Below, piece after piece: positions 32,395-46,253 of a stretch of 64,000 nucleotides of DNA. The notes beneath the pieces are model-generated. The model made no database searches. It was not told where the DNA came from and saw only the letters and a list, made by a program, of their open reading frames with translations. This DNA is from Galdieria partita (Eukaryota > Rhodophyta > Bangiophyceae > Galdieriales > Galdieriaceae), in the NCBI GenBank assembly GCA_025991245.1, contig BQMJ01000012.1, forward strand, positions 62,001 through 126,000. Direction: 5' to 3'. Within the stretch, counting starts at the first letter, position 1; each line of letters begins with the position of its first letter. Made by a program: the position numbers and the translations under genes.

Positions 32395-35223
32395 ATGGGA
32401 GTAAAAGGCTTGTGGGAGTTAGTTGCTCCCGTAGGTAGACGGGTCTCTATGGATACCGTAGCAAACAAGACCTTAGCCATCGACGTTTCTATTTGGCTAA
32501 CACAATTCTTGTATGCAATGAGAGACTCGGAGGGAGAGCTCATTCGCAACGCCCATTTGTTAGGTATCTTGAGACGTTGCTGCAAACTCATCTTTTACAA
32601 CGTCAAGCCAATATTTGTTTTCGATGGTGCAACTCCTCAACTGAAAAGAAGGACACTCATTTCAAGGCAGAATCAACGAAACAAACAAAAGCTCAGACTG
32701 CGTCGTATTGCTGAAAAACTTTTGCTCAACGAGTTGAAGTTGAAAAAGCTAAAGGAGAATAAGAAGATTGAGTCTAAAGGAAATGAGGAGCGCGTTAACC
32801 CAAAAGTCAATCCCCGTGACTTGTATAACCAATATATGGACACAGTTTTAAGGGCTACTTTGGAAAGGAGCAATATAGAGACTGAAAAGGATACTGACCA
32901 AGTGGACATTGAAGCAGTTCATAACCACAATAACAATAATAGTATGGAACAGCTTGAATCTTTAGTAGAAGAGCGTGAAGTTGAAGCACAACTTAGTGAA
33001 GCTGAAGAAGAAGGTGACGAGAAAGAAGAAGACATAAACACAGGAGTTTCTAACTTTTCTGAGCGGCTTGCTTCCTCAGAGAGAGAACAATATGAAGTAC
33101 CAGATATCAGTCAAATAAGCACAGATTCTCTTTCGTCCCTGCCGCCTGAAATGTTTGAGACAATTGTTTCTGAAATTCGCAGTAGAGAAAGAAATTTACA
33201 CAGAGAGGAGTTTATCAAAGCTGAAAACGATCCTGCGAACTTTTCGAAAAAGCAGCTCGAAGGGTTTCTTCGTTTATCACAAACAAAGAAAGAAGTTGTA
33301 AAGGCTCGGGCAACAGCCTACTCTCACGTGTTACATGGAAGACGTCGCATTGCATCTGATCCTGGAAAGAATTACACACTTACTAAGATAAGTGATTCAA
33401 CACCTGAAAATGGAAGGGAGTTAAATGATGACGGCCAGTTTTGCACTAATTTTCGTTTGGAAAGTAGCATTGAAAGTAATAACAGTAAGGTAGATGAAGG
33501 CTTGGATTGTGCGAAATCAACTTCAAACGCTGAGAATCACTCAGAGTTTTGTGTAAGACATTCAGAGACAAAGAATGAAAGAGAACCTGTCTTGATTCTG
33601 GATAGAGACATTGAGGGATCTTCCCAAGCCGACGTAGAGGAAGATGAAGATATTGAATGGGTTGCATGTCCTCCTGATTCCAATTGTAATTTTGTTGAAC
33701 ACGAATGGACTTCAAATGTGCAAGTGGAATGGGATGGAATGGAACAGAATATAAGAAATAGATCAAGTCTATGTTTAGACAGTCCATCTTCAGCTGATCT
33801 CGTTAAACATTTGAACGAGGATGATGCAGAAGAAGAGGACTTTATGACAGCAGATATTCAGTCGGCTATATATTCTTCTCTTGCAAATGAACATTGTCTA
33901 AAGCATGAAGCTGAATCTTGTGCCAAGCCTTGTGAAAGCCATTTAGAATCTACTTCCAAGGTTGACTTTTGGGATAAAGAGGAAACTATGAACAGTTTAA
34001 ATTCTCTAAAAGAGGACGAAAATGAAGTATTTTCAAGAAATGTGATGTCTTCGAAAGTTGATGAAGCGTTGCATTCTTCCCCTAGTTCTGGAAATCATCT
34101 AAACACTTGCTTCGAGGAGGAAATATTGAATGAGGAAGAAATAACAGAAACGAGAGTATCGAGAGACTTTATTTTACCAGATGAAAAACTGGAAAGTCTG
34201 TTTCAAGAATTTGAGAACGAACGTAAAGAGCTACATCAAGAATTTACTCATTTGAAAAGTGGTTCTGACATGATCACTGATGAAATGTGTGAAGAGATTC
34301 GTGACCTGCTTAGAATGTTGGGAATACCTTATATTCAAGCTCCGATGGAAGCTGAGGCGCAGTGTGCCTATTTCAATCAAATTGGTCTTGTAGAAGGCGT
34401 GATCACAGAAGATAGTGATGCTTTTTTATTTGGGGCCAGAACAGTTTTTCGAAACATTTTTGAAGACAAAAAATATGTGGAACAATATGAAATGGATGAT
34501 ATTGAAAGATATTTAGGTCTTGACAGGGAGAAGTTGATATTATTATGTCTATTATTGGGAAGTGATTATACCCAAGGCATTCATGGAGTTGGAGTTGTGA
34601 ATGCGACGGAAATTATTAGAGCTTTTCCAAGCTTTGAAGAACTTAAAGAGTTTGCTCAGTGGGCTAATCAGTTGTCTCTTGAAGAAGAAAGACTCTCTTT
34701 AGACCCAGAAGACCCCAACTTTGTTAAGAAGGAATTCTTTTTAAAGCATCGTAAGATGAAAAGAAACTGGGTTGTACACGACTCTTTTCCTAGCAAACAT
34801 GTGATGGATGCATACAGTTATCCAGTGATTGATACCCGTTCTATAGAGTTTCAATGCCAAAGACCTAACATGGCTCAACTTGTCGAATTTTGTAGAGCCA
34901 AATTTGGTTGGGACTCGGACAAAGTGAAGAAGTTGGTAGTTCCTGTGCTGAAAGCATATGATGCAAAGAACCAGAGTCAAACTCGCATTGAGCAATATTT
35001 CCATCCAATGCGTTTCGCAAAGATCAAAAGCAAGAGACTTGAAAATGCAGTTCGAGGAATCACAATGGCAGTAGACGAAGAAATGTTTCTATCCAAAAGT
35101 AAGCAACTTGTGGAGGATGTAAATTCCTCAACGGATGAAAAGACTTCGAATATGCGGAAGAGGCGTAAGAAGAATACCAAAGACAGACGTAAGAAATATT
35201 CGTATATGGAAAATGGTCCGTGA
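32395..35223 (+). CDS. ERCC5: XPG/Rad2 3' flap endonuclease (nucleotide excision repair)
   Basis: Cuts the damaged strand 3' of the lesion in nucleotide excision repair. A single exon of 942 residues. The XPG-N domain starts at residue 1 (MGVKGLWELVAPVGRRVSMD, AIDVSIWLTQF, PIFVFDGATPQLKRRT). A ~500-residue acidic spacer typical of XPG, and far longer than in FEN1 or EXO1, follows. The XPG-I nuclease part is at about 630-760 (YIQAPMEAEAQCAYF, GVITEDSDAFLFGA, LLLGSDYTQGIHGVG). Metal-binding acids are intact. A PCNA-binding PIP box, QTRIEQYF, lies at about residues 861-868. The tail is basic (RKRRKKNTKDRRKK), a probable nuclear signal. DDB1 and RFC1, other repair and replication genes, lie within 18 kb. 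Confidence 0.95.
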   Translation: MGVKGLWELVAPVGRRVSMDTVANKTLAIDVSIWLTQFLYAMRDSEGELIRNAHLLGILRRCCKLIFYNVKPIFVFDGATPQLKRRTLISRQNQRNKQKLRLRRIAEKLLLNELKLKKLKENKKIESKGNEERVNPKVNPRDLYNQYMDTVLRATLERSNIETEKDTDQVDIEAVHNHNNNNSMEQLESLVEEREVEAQLSEAEEEGDEKEEDINTGVSNFSERLASSEREQYEVPDISQISTDSLSSLPPEMFETIVSEIRSRERNLHREEFIKAENDPANFSKKQLEGFLRLSQTKKEVVKARATAYSHVLHGRRRIASDPGKNYTLTKISDSTPENGRELNDDGQFCTNFRLESSIESNNSKVDEGLDCAKSTSNAENHSEFCVRHSETKNEREPVLILDRDIEGSSQADVEEDEDIEWVACPPDSNCNFVEHEWTSNVQVEWDGMEQNIRNRSSLCLDSPSSADLVKHLNEDDAEEEDFMTADIQSAIYSSLANEHCLKHEAESCAKPCESHLESTSKVDFWDKEETMNSLNSLKEDENEVFSRNVMSSKVDEALHSSPSSGNHLNTCFEEEILNEEEITETRVSRDFILPDEKLESLFQEFENERKELHQEFTHLKSGSDMITDEMCEEIRDLLRMLGIPYIQAPMEAEAQCAYFNQIGLVEGVITEDSDAFLFGARTVFRNIFEDKKYVEQYEMDDIERYLGLDREKLILLCLLLGSDYTQGIHGVGVVNATEIIRAFPSFEELKEFAQWANQLSLEEERLSLDPEDPNFVKKEFFLKHRKMKRNWVVHDSFPSKHVMDAYSYPVIDTRSIEFQCQRPNMAQLVEFCRAKFGWDSDKVKKLVVPVLKAYDAKNQSQTRIEQYFHPMRFAKIKSKRLENAVRGITMAVDEEMFLSKSKQLVEDVNSSTDEKTSNMRKRRKKNTKDRRKKYSYMENGP

Positions 35224-35322
35224 GGTATCAGGATCATTTTATTTATTCAAAGGCAAACAACATTATAGACATTTTACAATAGGATGCGTTGTAGAAACAT
35301 TTTATAGAATACAAAATAGAAT

Positions 35323-37075
<1,753 letters not shown>

Positions 37076-37086
37076 TCAGCAAAGCA

Positions 37087-38325
37087 ATGGAGTTTGGTGT
37101 TCACTCTGTTGCAGGAAAACGAAAGCAGATGGAAGACAGATACTCTACTAAAGTCATTGAAATAGAAACAAAGGATGGGAAGGAAACTTTGGGTTTATTT
37201 GCTGTCTATGATGGACATGGAGGAGATTTCGCTGTAAGTTGACTCTTTTTTGTTCTTTCTACTTTTGAAAATGTATATCTTAGGCCGACTATTGTTCAAA
37301 ACATTTTACTGAAACTCTGTTACAACACTCCCTTTTTCCTACCGAGTATGTTTGTTGCATATTATCTCTGGGCAGTATTTATTTAGGAAACTTTTAGTAT
37401 TTCCACAGCTTTGAAAGAAACTTGTGAAAGTTTTGATGCTCGCTTGTTGGAAGAATCGTTGAAGATGAAGACTTATTCAGGTTGTACTCTGAATTTTATA
37501 CTAGTTGGTTCTCAGTGTCTGTATTGTTGCAATGTGGGAGATTCTCGTGCAGTTTTATGTAGAGGTGGAGTTGCTATTGCTTTGTCGAAAGATCATAATA
37601 TTTCCAATGCTGCTGAAGTTTCTCGAGTTAAGCAAGCCGGTGGGTTTATCACTCATCGGGGAATCAACGACTATATGTCAGTTACTCGAGCGTTGGGTGA
37701 TTTGGATTTGAAAGGCCATAAACAGAAAATGTTTCCTCATCTCGATTTCAAGTCAGATTTAGTGATAGCTACTCCTGATATTTTTGTCATCGATTTGGAA
37801 CCTGATGATGAGTTTCTTATTATTGCAAGTGATGGTTTATGGTGTCGAATGAACGACAGTGAGGCAGTGAAAATAACTTTGAAAACGTTGAGACAATATG
37901 GCAGTCCAAAAATTGCTGCTAAAACTCTCATCAAAACGGCACTGTCGATGGGTTCGACGGATAATATAACCGTCGTGGTGGTCGTTGTACATCGACAAGA
38001 GTTGATGAAGGATGTTACTGTGCACGGTGGTAATATATTTGGTTCGTTTCAACGTTCTCGAAAGATGACAGAATATGGAAATGACTCTTCCGATGATTCT
38101 GGACATGGAAGTCGTCTCATTCTAAATGCGTTTCAGAGTGCGGAATGGAAAGAGATCTCGTTGCTCAAAAAGAACTCATTATCCAGTCCCCCTGACGCTT
38201 CTTGTACGTCCAATAAGGATATTTCGACAGCATCCTCTGAAGAAAGTAAGCATAAGAAGGAACCCAATGCTTGGTCTCGTTTTGTGAATACGTACAAGAA
38301 GAAATGGAGTAAACGAAAGGAATAA
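37087..38325 (+). CDS. PP2C-family Ser/Thr phosphatase
   Basis: A Mg2+/Mn2+-dependent phosphatase. Three exons (37087-37233, 37284-37345, 37398-38325) give 378 residues. Metal-site motifs are intact: RKQMEDRYSTKV, LFAVYDGHGGDFA, CNVGDSRAVLCRGGVA, SVTRALGDLDLKG, LIIASDGLWCRM and GSTDNITVVVVVV. After the catalytic domain a ~100-residue Ser/Lys-rich tail (SSDDSGHGSR ... KKKWSKRKE) has no known fold. The usual GST in the SGSTA motif is replaced by SGCTLNF. The second intron acceptor was set at cttttag (37397) because the earlier AG breaks the frame. The start is 107 bp from that of SRP54, so the two promoters must overlap. Confidence 0.93.
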
Positions 38326-38503
38326 TAATGAGAAAGACAATAGTTTGATTGGTGTTTCTTTTTTCATTATGCAACATGAGAAAAGTATTCACCCATATGC
38401 AAACTCTATAAAGCTGTAAGCAAAGAAAACGAATATTTTTATTCTTCTCACTATTAGAATAATCCATAACACACAAAAAGAGCACACAAACACACAATAG
38501 TCT

Positions 38504-40617
38504 TCATTTCCCATATAATTCAATGAGTTGAGCCACCACTTGTGGCTCTGCCAAAGTACTGATATCTCCTAGTTCTTCTGAAGATACTTGAGTTCCTTTT
38601 TCTGCAATTTTGCGTAAAATTCTTCTCATAATTTTGCCACTTCTCGTTTTCGGAAGTGCAGGAGCCCAATGAATAACATCTGGAGTAGCAATGGCTCCAA
38701 TTTCAACACGAACTGTTTGTCGAAGTTCCTTGCGCAGTTCTTCACTGGGTTCAAATCCATCTCTCAATGTTACATATGCATAGATTCCTTGACCTTTAAT
38801 ATCATGTGGCATCGGAACCACAGCCGCCTCAGCAACATAAGGATGAGACACGAGAGAAGATTCAACTTCTGCAGTTCCTATACGATGCCCACTAACATTA
38901 ATTACGTCATCTACACGACCCGTAAGCCAATAATATCCATCTTCATCTACACGACAACCATCTCCACTCATATAATAGCCTTTGAAGGTAGAAAAGTATA
39001 CTTGCTCCATTCTTTCATGATCATTTAAAACAGTGCGATGTATTCCAGGCCAAGATCTTTTTATACAAAGGAAACCTTCACATGGCTTGGACAATTCCTC
39101 TCCTTTTTCATTTAAAACGACGGGCTCAATTCCAAAAAAGGGAAAGGAAGCTGCTCCTGGCTTCATTTGAAAGTCTTTCACGGGAGGAGGTATAATCATA
39201 TGACCGCCAGTTTCTGTTTGCCACCATGTATCAACAACAGGACAACGCTTATCACCTCCAACATTGAAAAACCTAAAATTGTGATCCATATTCATATATG
39301 AATAATATATATCCATTCTTACCAATTCCATGCCTCTGGATTGATAGGTTCTCCGACTGTTCCAAGTACTCTAAGGCTGTCTCGAGGTACCTTGCTAACA
39401 TACTTGTCTCCTGCTCTCATCAAAGAACGAATCAAAGTTGGTGCAGTATACATTTGGTTGACCTTGTATTTCTCACATATTTGCCAAAGACGGCTAGCAT
39501 CTGGATACGTAGGAACACCTTCGAAGATAACCGATGTCGCTCGATTCAAAAGGGGTCCATAAACAACATAACTATGGCCTGTAATCCAACCACAGTCGGC
39601 AGTGCAGAAGAAAACATCATTCTCATGATAATTAAATGCATACTTGTGAGTAACTGCGGCATAAAGTATGTAACCAGCAGTCGTATGCACAAGTCCCTTA
39701 GGCTTCCCTGTCGAGCCCGAAGTATATAAGACAAAAAGTGGATCTTCTGCATCCATCCATTCTACTGGGCATTCGGGATCTGCTCTAGCTAATACTTCAT
39801 GCCACCACTCGTCTCTTTTCGGTTTCATCCCGACTGGACACTTATCTTCACCCAGTCTTTTAAAGACTATTTGTCGATCCACTAAATGACCATCTCCTCT
39901 TTCATAGACTAGCTCTTCTGCTGCATCAGCCAGTGCTTTGAGTTCAATTACTTTATTTCCTCTCATTACACCATCACAAGTTATGATAACTCGGCACTGT
40001 GCATCTAAAATACGACCAGCTAGAGCTTCTGCAGAAAAACCACCAAAAACTACATTATGAATAGCACCTATTCGTGCACAAGCTAACATAGAGATGGGGA
40101 GTTCTGGAATATTGGGTAAATAAATAGCCACTACGTCACCCTTACGTACGCCTCGTTTCTTCAGTGCGCTTGCCAGTCTCTTCACTTGGTCCAACATTTC
40201 TGCATAAGTAACGGTGCGATGGTCATCAGATAAATCGTTTCCTTCACAATAAAATGCAATTTGAGAACCGTGTCCGTTCTCTACATGTCGATCCAAGGCG
40301 TTGTAACAAGCGTTGAGTTTCCCTCCTTTGAACCATTCGGAATATACTTTGCCTTTGCGCACGTCAAAGTTATGTTCAAACGTTTTTCCTGTCCACAATT
40401 GATGCCAAGAAAGCATTTCTTTTGACATTTCAGTCCAAAAGGTATCTGGTGACTCCAGGGACTTTTTGTACAAGTCCAAATATTCTTGAACGTCTTTCAA
40501 GTGGTGCTTTGTGGCCTTGAGGTAAGCCTCGGGAACAGGTATTTTGGTTCCCGCTTCCTTGCTCACTTCTGCTAGACCGTCATGCATAGCACTTATCATA
40601 TCTTCTGTAGAACTCAT
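38504..40617 (-). CDS. ACS: Acetyl-CoA synthetase (AMP-forming)
   Basis: Activates acetate: acetate + ATP + CoA gives acetyl-CoA + AMP + PPi. Two exons (40617-39323 and 39272-38504) encode 687 residues. The AMP-binding P-loop is [19 protein letters not shown]; other conserved runs are [52 protein letters not shown] and [11 protein letters not shown], the last with the catalytic lysine that acetylation controls in other species. No clear organelle leader is present, so it is probably cytosolic or peroxisomal. The intron falls within [18 protein letters not shown] and does not disturb the active site. It converges with the PP2C gene, with 178 bp between stops. Confidence 0.97.
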
Positions 40618-40989
40618 TTTTTATTTCAAAAAAAAAAAGACAAATAGAAATTCGGTAGCGAGATGATCAATGAGGAGTTTCTTCTAAGAATGCCCTTCCT
40701 ACGATGATCCACGTGACATTTCAAGAAGAGACAGCTGTCCTTTGTTGGGGGGGGATGCCATTGAGGGATGATTTTGGGTAGCCATAGAAGATTGAGACAA
40801 TACGGAGATACTTTGTCTTCGCCGGTTACCTAAAGTACTATTCCATTTTGGGTTTCTCATATTTGTCGAGAGGTTTAAAACAAGCAAAAGATTTACTTTA
40901 TAACAAAGTCCAGTATAGAGCATATTTCCAAGGGAGCTTTGGAAACACAAGTATACGAAAACTGAATCAAAAAAGGGCTACAATTCTTA
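40618..40989. other. Intergenic region between ACS start and DDB1 stop
   Basis: 372 bp between two minus-strand genes. It contains the ACS promoter, an A-run at 40630-40638, an 8-G run at 40747-40754 and the DDB1 3' end. A minus-strand frame of about 53 codons (MRNPKWNSTLGNRRRQS..., ATG near 40860, stop near 40699) is open but has no recognised relative and no clear promoter space; I leave it as possible but unsupported. Confidence 0.4.
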
Positions 40990-43900
40990 TCAATGGATTC
41001 TTGTCAACTCCTCCACTTGCTTTGCTAGTTCTTCAACTGGAACATTCACCTTTTTGGCAACGAGCTCCATCTTGTCACGACTCAAGTCCAAGAAACGCTC
41101 AATGAGATCGCCGTCAAGGAAATTCTTGGAATCACCCATTCTCCTCTCACTTGTGAATCTTCTCCAATCCTCGTGTTGAATACCACCAACACCTTTGATA
41201 ACTTCATTCAAAGCAGTCTGTAACGAGTATAGAAAATGAAAAGTCTTTTCGTCAACAGATGCGATGACACCTAAAGCTCCATTCGCAGTTCCTATATGGA
41301 ATAAGTAAATATATACATATCCATATAAATATCCTTCTCAATCAAAACAAACATACCATATAACAAAGTCTTTTGGATAGAAATACCAGACTCTGGAATC
41401 TGCAAGACAAGTCTTCCATGTCGAATACGGTTGACAAGCTCCCCTAAATGAAATTCTCCAACTTTTTCTAGTCTCGAGCGTTCTTCTTCGGTAGGTGCAT
41501 CGGAATTCCGTTTTAAAGTGAATAAATTGAAGCAATTTTCTGCACTTATATAGTAATCGACATCAAGCATTTCTATCACAGTAATCCAACTAGGATCAAT
41601 GTCTCTAGCGACATCTTCAATAGTACCATTCATTGGCTAATAGCAGAGTTCAGTACAAGAAACCAACTACACAAAGGATGCCTTACCTTGTAAGCAAGTA
41701 AGCTGACCGAGCGTACCAAATCACCAATAAGTATAAAATCTCCTAAACACTTGATCTGTAAAATGAATATGCTTCCATGATAAGTGCATTCTTCTGTCAA
41801 AGTTCGAGCACCACTTTCAGTCTCCGACCATCTTACCAGTTTCAGCATGGAATTCACGCTGGTAAGGATTTTTCCATTAAAGGCATCCATAGAATAAAGT
41901 GCTCCTTTGAAAGTGCGTTCTGCAACTAGAGTAAGACGCTGTTCTCGAACAGCAAAAACCAACATTCGTCCTCTTGATGGTTCAGGCTCATCTATTTCAT
42001 TCTTCATCTACACAAACCTCAACAAAAAACAACACAACAAAACTCACCAGCATAAGAATATGCTGTGCCTACGACGAAATAGTCCTGATTGTCCTTTGCA
42101 GCAGTGTCTTCGCCGAAATTTACAGTAATGACCGAACAAGGAGTTTCAAATTGTTCCAATTTATAGGAATGTACAACCTAAAGAAAGAGTCAGTTTAGCA
42201 AAACTAGTCACATTGCACTAACTCACTTCCATCATAGTATCATCGATAAGTCGAACATAACCTTCTTCTATTGTTTCGGAGGCAGCTTCATTGCCATCTT
42301 CAGACATTGCGACGACCTGTTTGGTTGTTAAAACAGCAAAAACATGATGAGCATCTAAATGTGCAATTCTTCGAGGCTGTTCTCCCAATGGAATCGTTCG
42401 AATGTGCAATTTTTGTATATTGTCTACTGTACCAAGAACGAGTGATCCTTCCGTTACTAAGGCCAAACAATCTGGAAACGTTTCCTTTCACAGAAATAAG
42501 AGAAGCAATGACAACAAAAAGGACTTACGGAGCTAAAACTACATACGCGAGTAACTTCTCGAAGGTTTACATTAGAACATAGTAACTTTCCACCTCCACT
42601 TGAGGAATGAATTACTGTTGGTCGATCACAAGCAGCAAAAACATGCAATGCACTTTGTGTTTCAAAGATGCCAAGGGATGCAGGTTGAGTTCCAATACTC
42701 ATTTGGCGCTGGTCATATAAGAATTTCCTTTCAACTGCACTATCAGTAATATCTTTAGCTGATTTATCGACTCTATACGTTAATAATCGACCATCTCCCA
42801 AAGCAGCTAGAAAGTAGTCTTCTCCATCCATAGTAACAAACAAGAGAGATCTTGGAATAACATCCAAACCCAATTTTTCTATATGAACCAAGTCCAAAGA
42901 TGGTAAAGAATAGAAGCGAATGGAAACTTCAGTCCACATTCCTACAGCAACAAAACTGGAAGGAATAGCTTGTGAAGACATATTTATGCCCGCTTGTCCT
43001 AGTTATATTTAGCTTTCCGAAAATTATGTAAACTTTGCAATCCATAGCTTACCCAGAGGTGAAATATCCAATGAGCAAATTTCATATTCCAAACTCTTAT
43101 AAGACTTTTCCACTATCGTTTTCGAATTTGGGTCGATGTCAAAATAAATAAGGTTTCCTCCGGTCGTTGCTATAATTAACTGCATGAAATTTCCACTAGC
43201 AACGGAAATTCGAAATCCACTAGGAGGATGCCATTCATTTACGATAGACATGTCTGCACATGATATGAGGCGTGCCTTGGAAGGAGTAATCTAAAGTTGA
43301 CCGAGTAAGTGTCGCAAATGTACATCCTATCAACTACATACTTGCACAATACAATCTCCAACAACATTACTACAATACAAAGTGGGCTCTTGCATTTCAA
43401 ATACGGGGAAATTTGCTTCAGTCATCAATTCTGTACTTACAAGCTCCAGAATTCGCGACTCGGAAGCAAATGACAACAACAATAAAGAATGGTGAGAAGA
43501 CAGAGAGCTTTTTTTCAATGAAAAGAGTTCTTTCACTCCCGGAACTTCTACTGAAGCTTGTTCATGAATTCCGATGCCGTTTCGAATAATTCTCAAACTT
43601 CCATCTTTCGCAGCTCCTGAACATGTTACAACTTGGCCTTGACCTTGTCTCTCTGCATCCATTACACAAAAGTCAACAATAGGACTCAAGTTGGGATACG
43701 TTTCCATCACTTCAATAAACGAACCCGTCTCAGGGTGAGGTTCAGATAGTAACCTAATCAATTGACTATCACCATGACAACTTCCAATATAGACAAAACC
43801 ATTATCTAAATAGTCGATGGTGGAAGGCATGGAAGTTTCTCCTAAAGTTTGTATCTTCAAACCTGTTATCTTTGTTTCAGTTTCGGTAAAGGTACTAAGG

Positions 43901-44899
43901 GAAGTGGATTGTTCCAAAACGAGTAAATATAATATACCCTTCTCGTCTCCCAACAGATATCGAGTACCATCCTTGTCTATTCTGCCAAACTATTCAAGGT
44001 GAGATGGATCAACAAAAAGAAACAAAAGCCTACTGCACGAAAAATAGTTGCAGAAACAGGTATAGAGTGATAGCCTCTCAAACCACTGCCTGAGATATAA
44101 GTCACCGTTTCTTGTCCAAGAACAACGACACCTCCTATAGGCGTAGGGACTGGAATAAGCATCGAGGCTCCGGACTCCAAGTTGCCTTGAAAAAGAGGTC
44201 CATTTCCAAAGTCTTTGTCTTTCAACTACAACTTTGTTAGCCTTTAGAGGAGACTTCTCCGAGCTGTACTCAACTGATACTGTATAGGTCTTCAAATGTC
44301 TGTTTTCTTCACTATCTGTATATAAAACAGCTATAGTGGGTTTCGAGTGTCCATAGAGAAACTGAATATCGAGAACATCCAATTCTTCTAATCGAATATT
44401 GAAAGCTTCTTTTTTAAAGTCAGTAGGTATGACCTTAAATAGACCATCGTACAAGTGCAAACCAAAGCAAGTCATACAAGGGTCACAGATGCCTTGCATA
44501 GTTGAGATGAAACTCTACTTCTAAAGAGACAGATCCAAACTTACCTATATGACCTGCTGAGGTAGGATGCCCTATTCGATCGTGAACGTCACCGCCTGCG
44601 ATGGTGTCACAATCTCCTGTTTGGGTGTTCCACCTCAAGACTGCAAATTTATACTTTTCTGTAAGAAAGAATAAACTGTCTTGGAGGTCGTCAGGAAATC
44701 TACAAAGCTTCATCACTGATATTCTTCCGTATATCGGCAGTTCTATCACTGGAACGAGACCCTCTGACGAAAGAGAATATACCTCCATTCTCGAACACTT
44801 TGCTAGTATAAGATCCCGATTATTTGGACTAAGGAATGACCCAACCGCAGCATGTGTGACTGCTGAAGCTTTATGAGCTGTGACTACGTAGTTGTACAT
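40990..44899 (-). CDS. DDB1: DDB1, adaptor of CUL4 ubiquitin ligases
   Basis: Links CUL4-RBX1 to WD40 substrate receptors and serves UV-damage recognition. It is the most split gene here, with eleven exons: 44899-44545, 44492-44275, 44225-44034, 43971-43342, 43290-43053, 42998-42529, 42484-42227, 42177-42048, 41991-41687, 41636-41357, 41291-40990. The joined length is 1125 residues (human 1140). All three beta-propellers and the C-terminal helical domain are present, from MYNYVVTAHKASAVTHAAVG through IIRNGIGIHE and CDRPTVIHSS to GDLIERFLDLSRDKM and EELTRIH. Splice sites were picked for family fit. Intron 2 takes donor GTTGAG, and the end of exon 3 and start of exon 4 have an equally good alternative (donor GTGCAG, acceptor AATAG). 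Confidence 0.94.
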
Positions 44900-45135
44900 T
44901 ACAACTCAGATGCCTTGTACCCAAAGCCCCTAATGAACAATATAATAATGTATACAAAGGATTCAAGATGTGTGATGATTGTTAAGTAGAAATAAATATT
45001 ATGATTCTTTCAAGATACGCAGATTGACTAGTAAATATGAAAATCCTGCAACTTGAAGTTTCCAACTTGAGTGATACTTTCGACCTTAAGAAATTATAAA
45101 TATTTGAATAGGGAAGTTTATTCTGGTTTATATGA

Positions 45136-46253
45136 ATGAATTTTAGTTCTGCTCCCGAGTTTCATTTCCGACTCCTTGGAGACTTTGAAAGGTCTTCATA
45201 TAAATCTGATAACGTTCTACTCAATGAAATAGCCACCAAAATAAATTCACGTCCAGAGGAGTTTTATGAAGATGCAAGTTCTCCCGAGCAAAACGTTTGG
45301 ACCTGTACCTTACGTTGGTAAGTTGTGCTCCCTCACAAACCCCGTAGAACTTAAAAGTCGATAGGTCCAATCTTGGTCCCTTTAAAGGAACTGGTAGGAA
45401 CAAAAAGGAAGCAAAAGCGGAGGCTTGTAGACTAGCTATGGACGCTATAGAGGAGAGGCATCAATATTACGTGGACTTGGTCAAGTCAGGGATCAAGCAA
45501 GTGCCCCAGAATAGCTCTCGTCTACCGCCTTTTTCAAGTAGAGTCCCTGAAAATCTCCTGCAATACCTAAAAGAGACAAAGACAACCGGGCACGTTTCCA
45601 ACGAGAAAGGAACGGAACAGCAACGCGCAAACACTAGTGCAGTTGCGGAAGTCAATCTTGAAAGTGACTTGTCGGTTTTTGTCGTGGAGAAGCCCTCATA
45701 CATTTTCATGATCGACCTCGACAACTCCACTCATATGTTAAATGGCTTGATTCAGGATTGCAAGGTAACTATTGTCTCTGTGGTTAATTAGGAAATTTGA
45801 GAATGATCTGTAGAGATACCGATTGAGAGGTGTTCTGCTTGAAGGATACGCCGGTAGAGTATATGAGAATCCTAACCTTCCTGTTATAGTTAAAATTATT
45901 AAGACACCGTCGAGTGTCAAAAATGCTGCAGATTTTATGATGGCTTATCGTGCAGCAATACGTGCTTGTGAATATAGAGACAGTACAGAAAAGCCGACAA
46001 TTGTCATTATAAGTAAGGACTTGGGACTGGAAGCCATCGTAGTCATGTTAAAGGTACGTTCTATTTTGTTTCCAACTAGTAGAATGTTTATATGTATGAA
46101 TGTATGTTGATATTATGTTAGAAAGAATTATTTGACGCATATCATTGTTGTTCGGCTGATGAGACCCGAAATCTTTTTGAAACTTGGAAACAGCAAAGCA
46201 GTGACACGGAACAAGCACAGCCAACCAAACGTGAAGACTATCTATCCATGTGA
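45136..46253 (+). CDS. dsRNA-binding protein with a NYN/PIN-like C-terminal region
   Basis: Four exons (45136-45317, 45365-45764, 45814-46053, 46122-46253) give 317 residues. The N-terminal ~85 residues fit a dsRNA-binding domain: a first helix (LLNEIATKINSRP), beta strands (WTCTLRWSNLGPF), and the basic turn and second helix (GTGRNKKEAKAEACRLAMDA) made by splicing. From about residue 165 the pattern FMIDLDNSTHML ... KNAADFMMAYRAAIRACE ... IVIISKDLGLEAIV resembles the spaced acidic residues of NYN/PIN nucleases. The C-tail is polar. A dsRNA-guided ribonuclease or RNA-turnover factor is inferred, not shown. It diverges from DDB1 (236 bp between starts), and its stop overlaps the 3' coding end of the convergent Myb-repeat gene. 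Confidence 0.68.
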
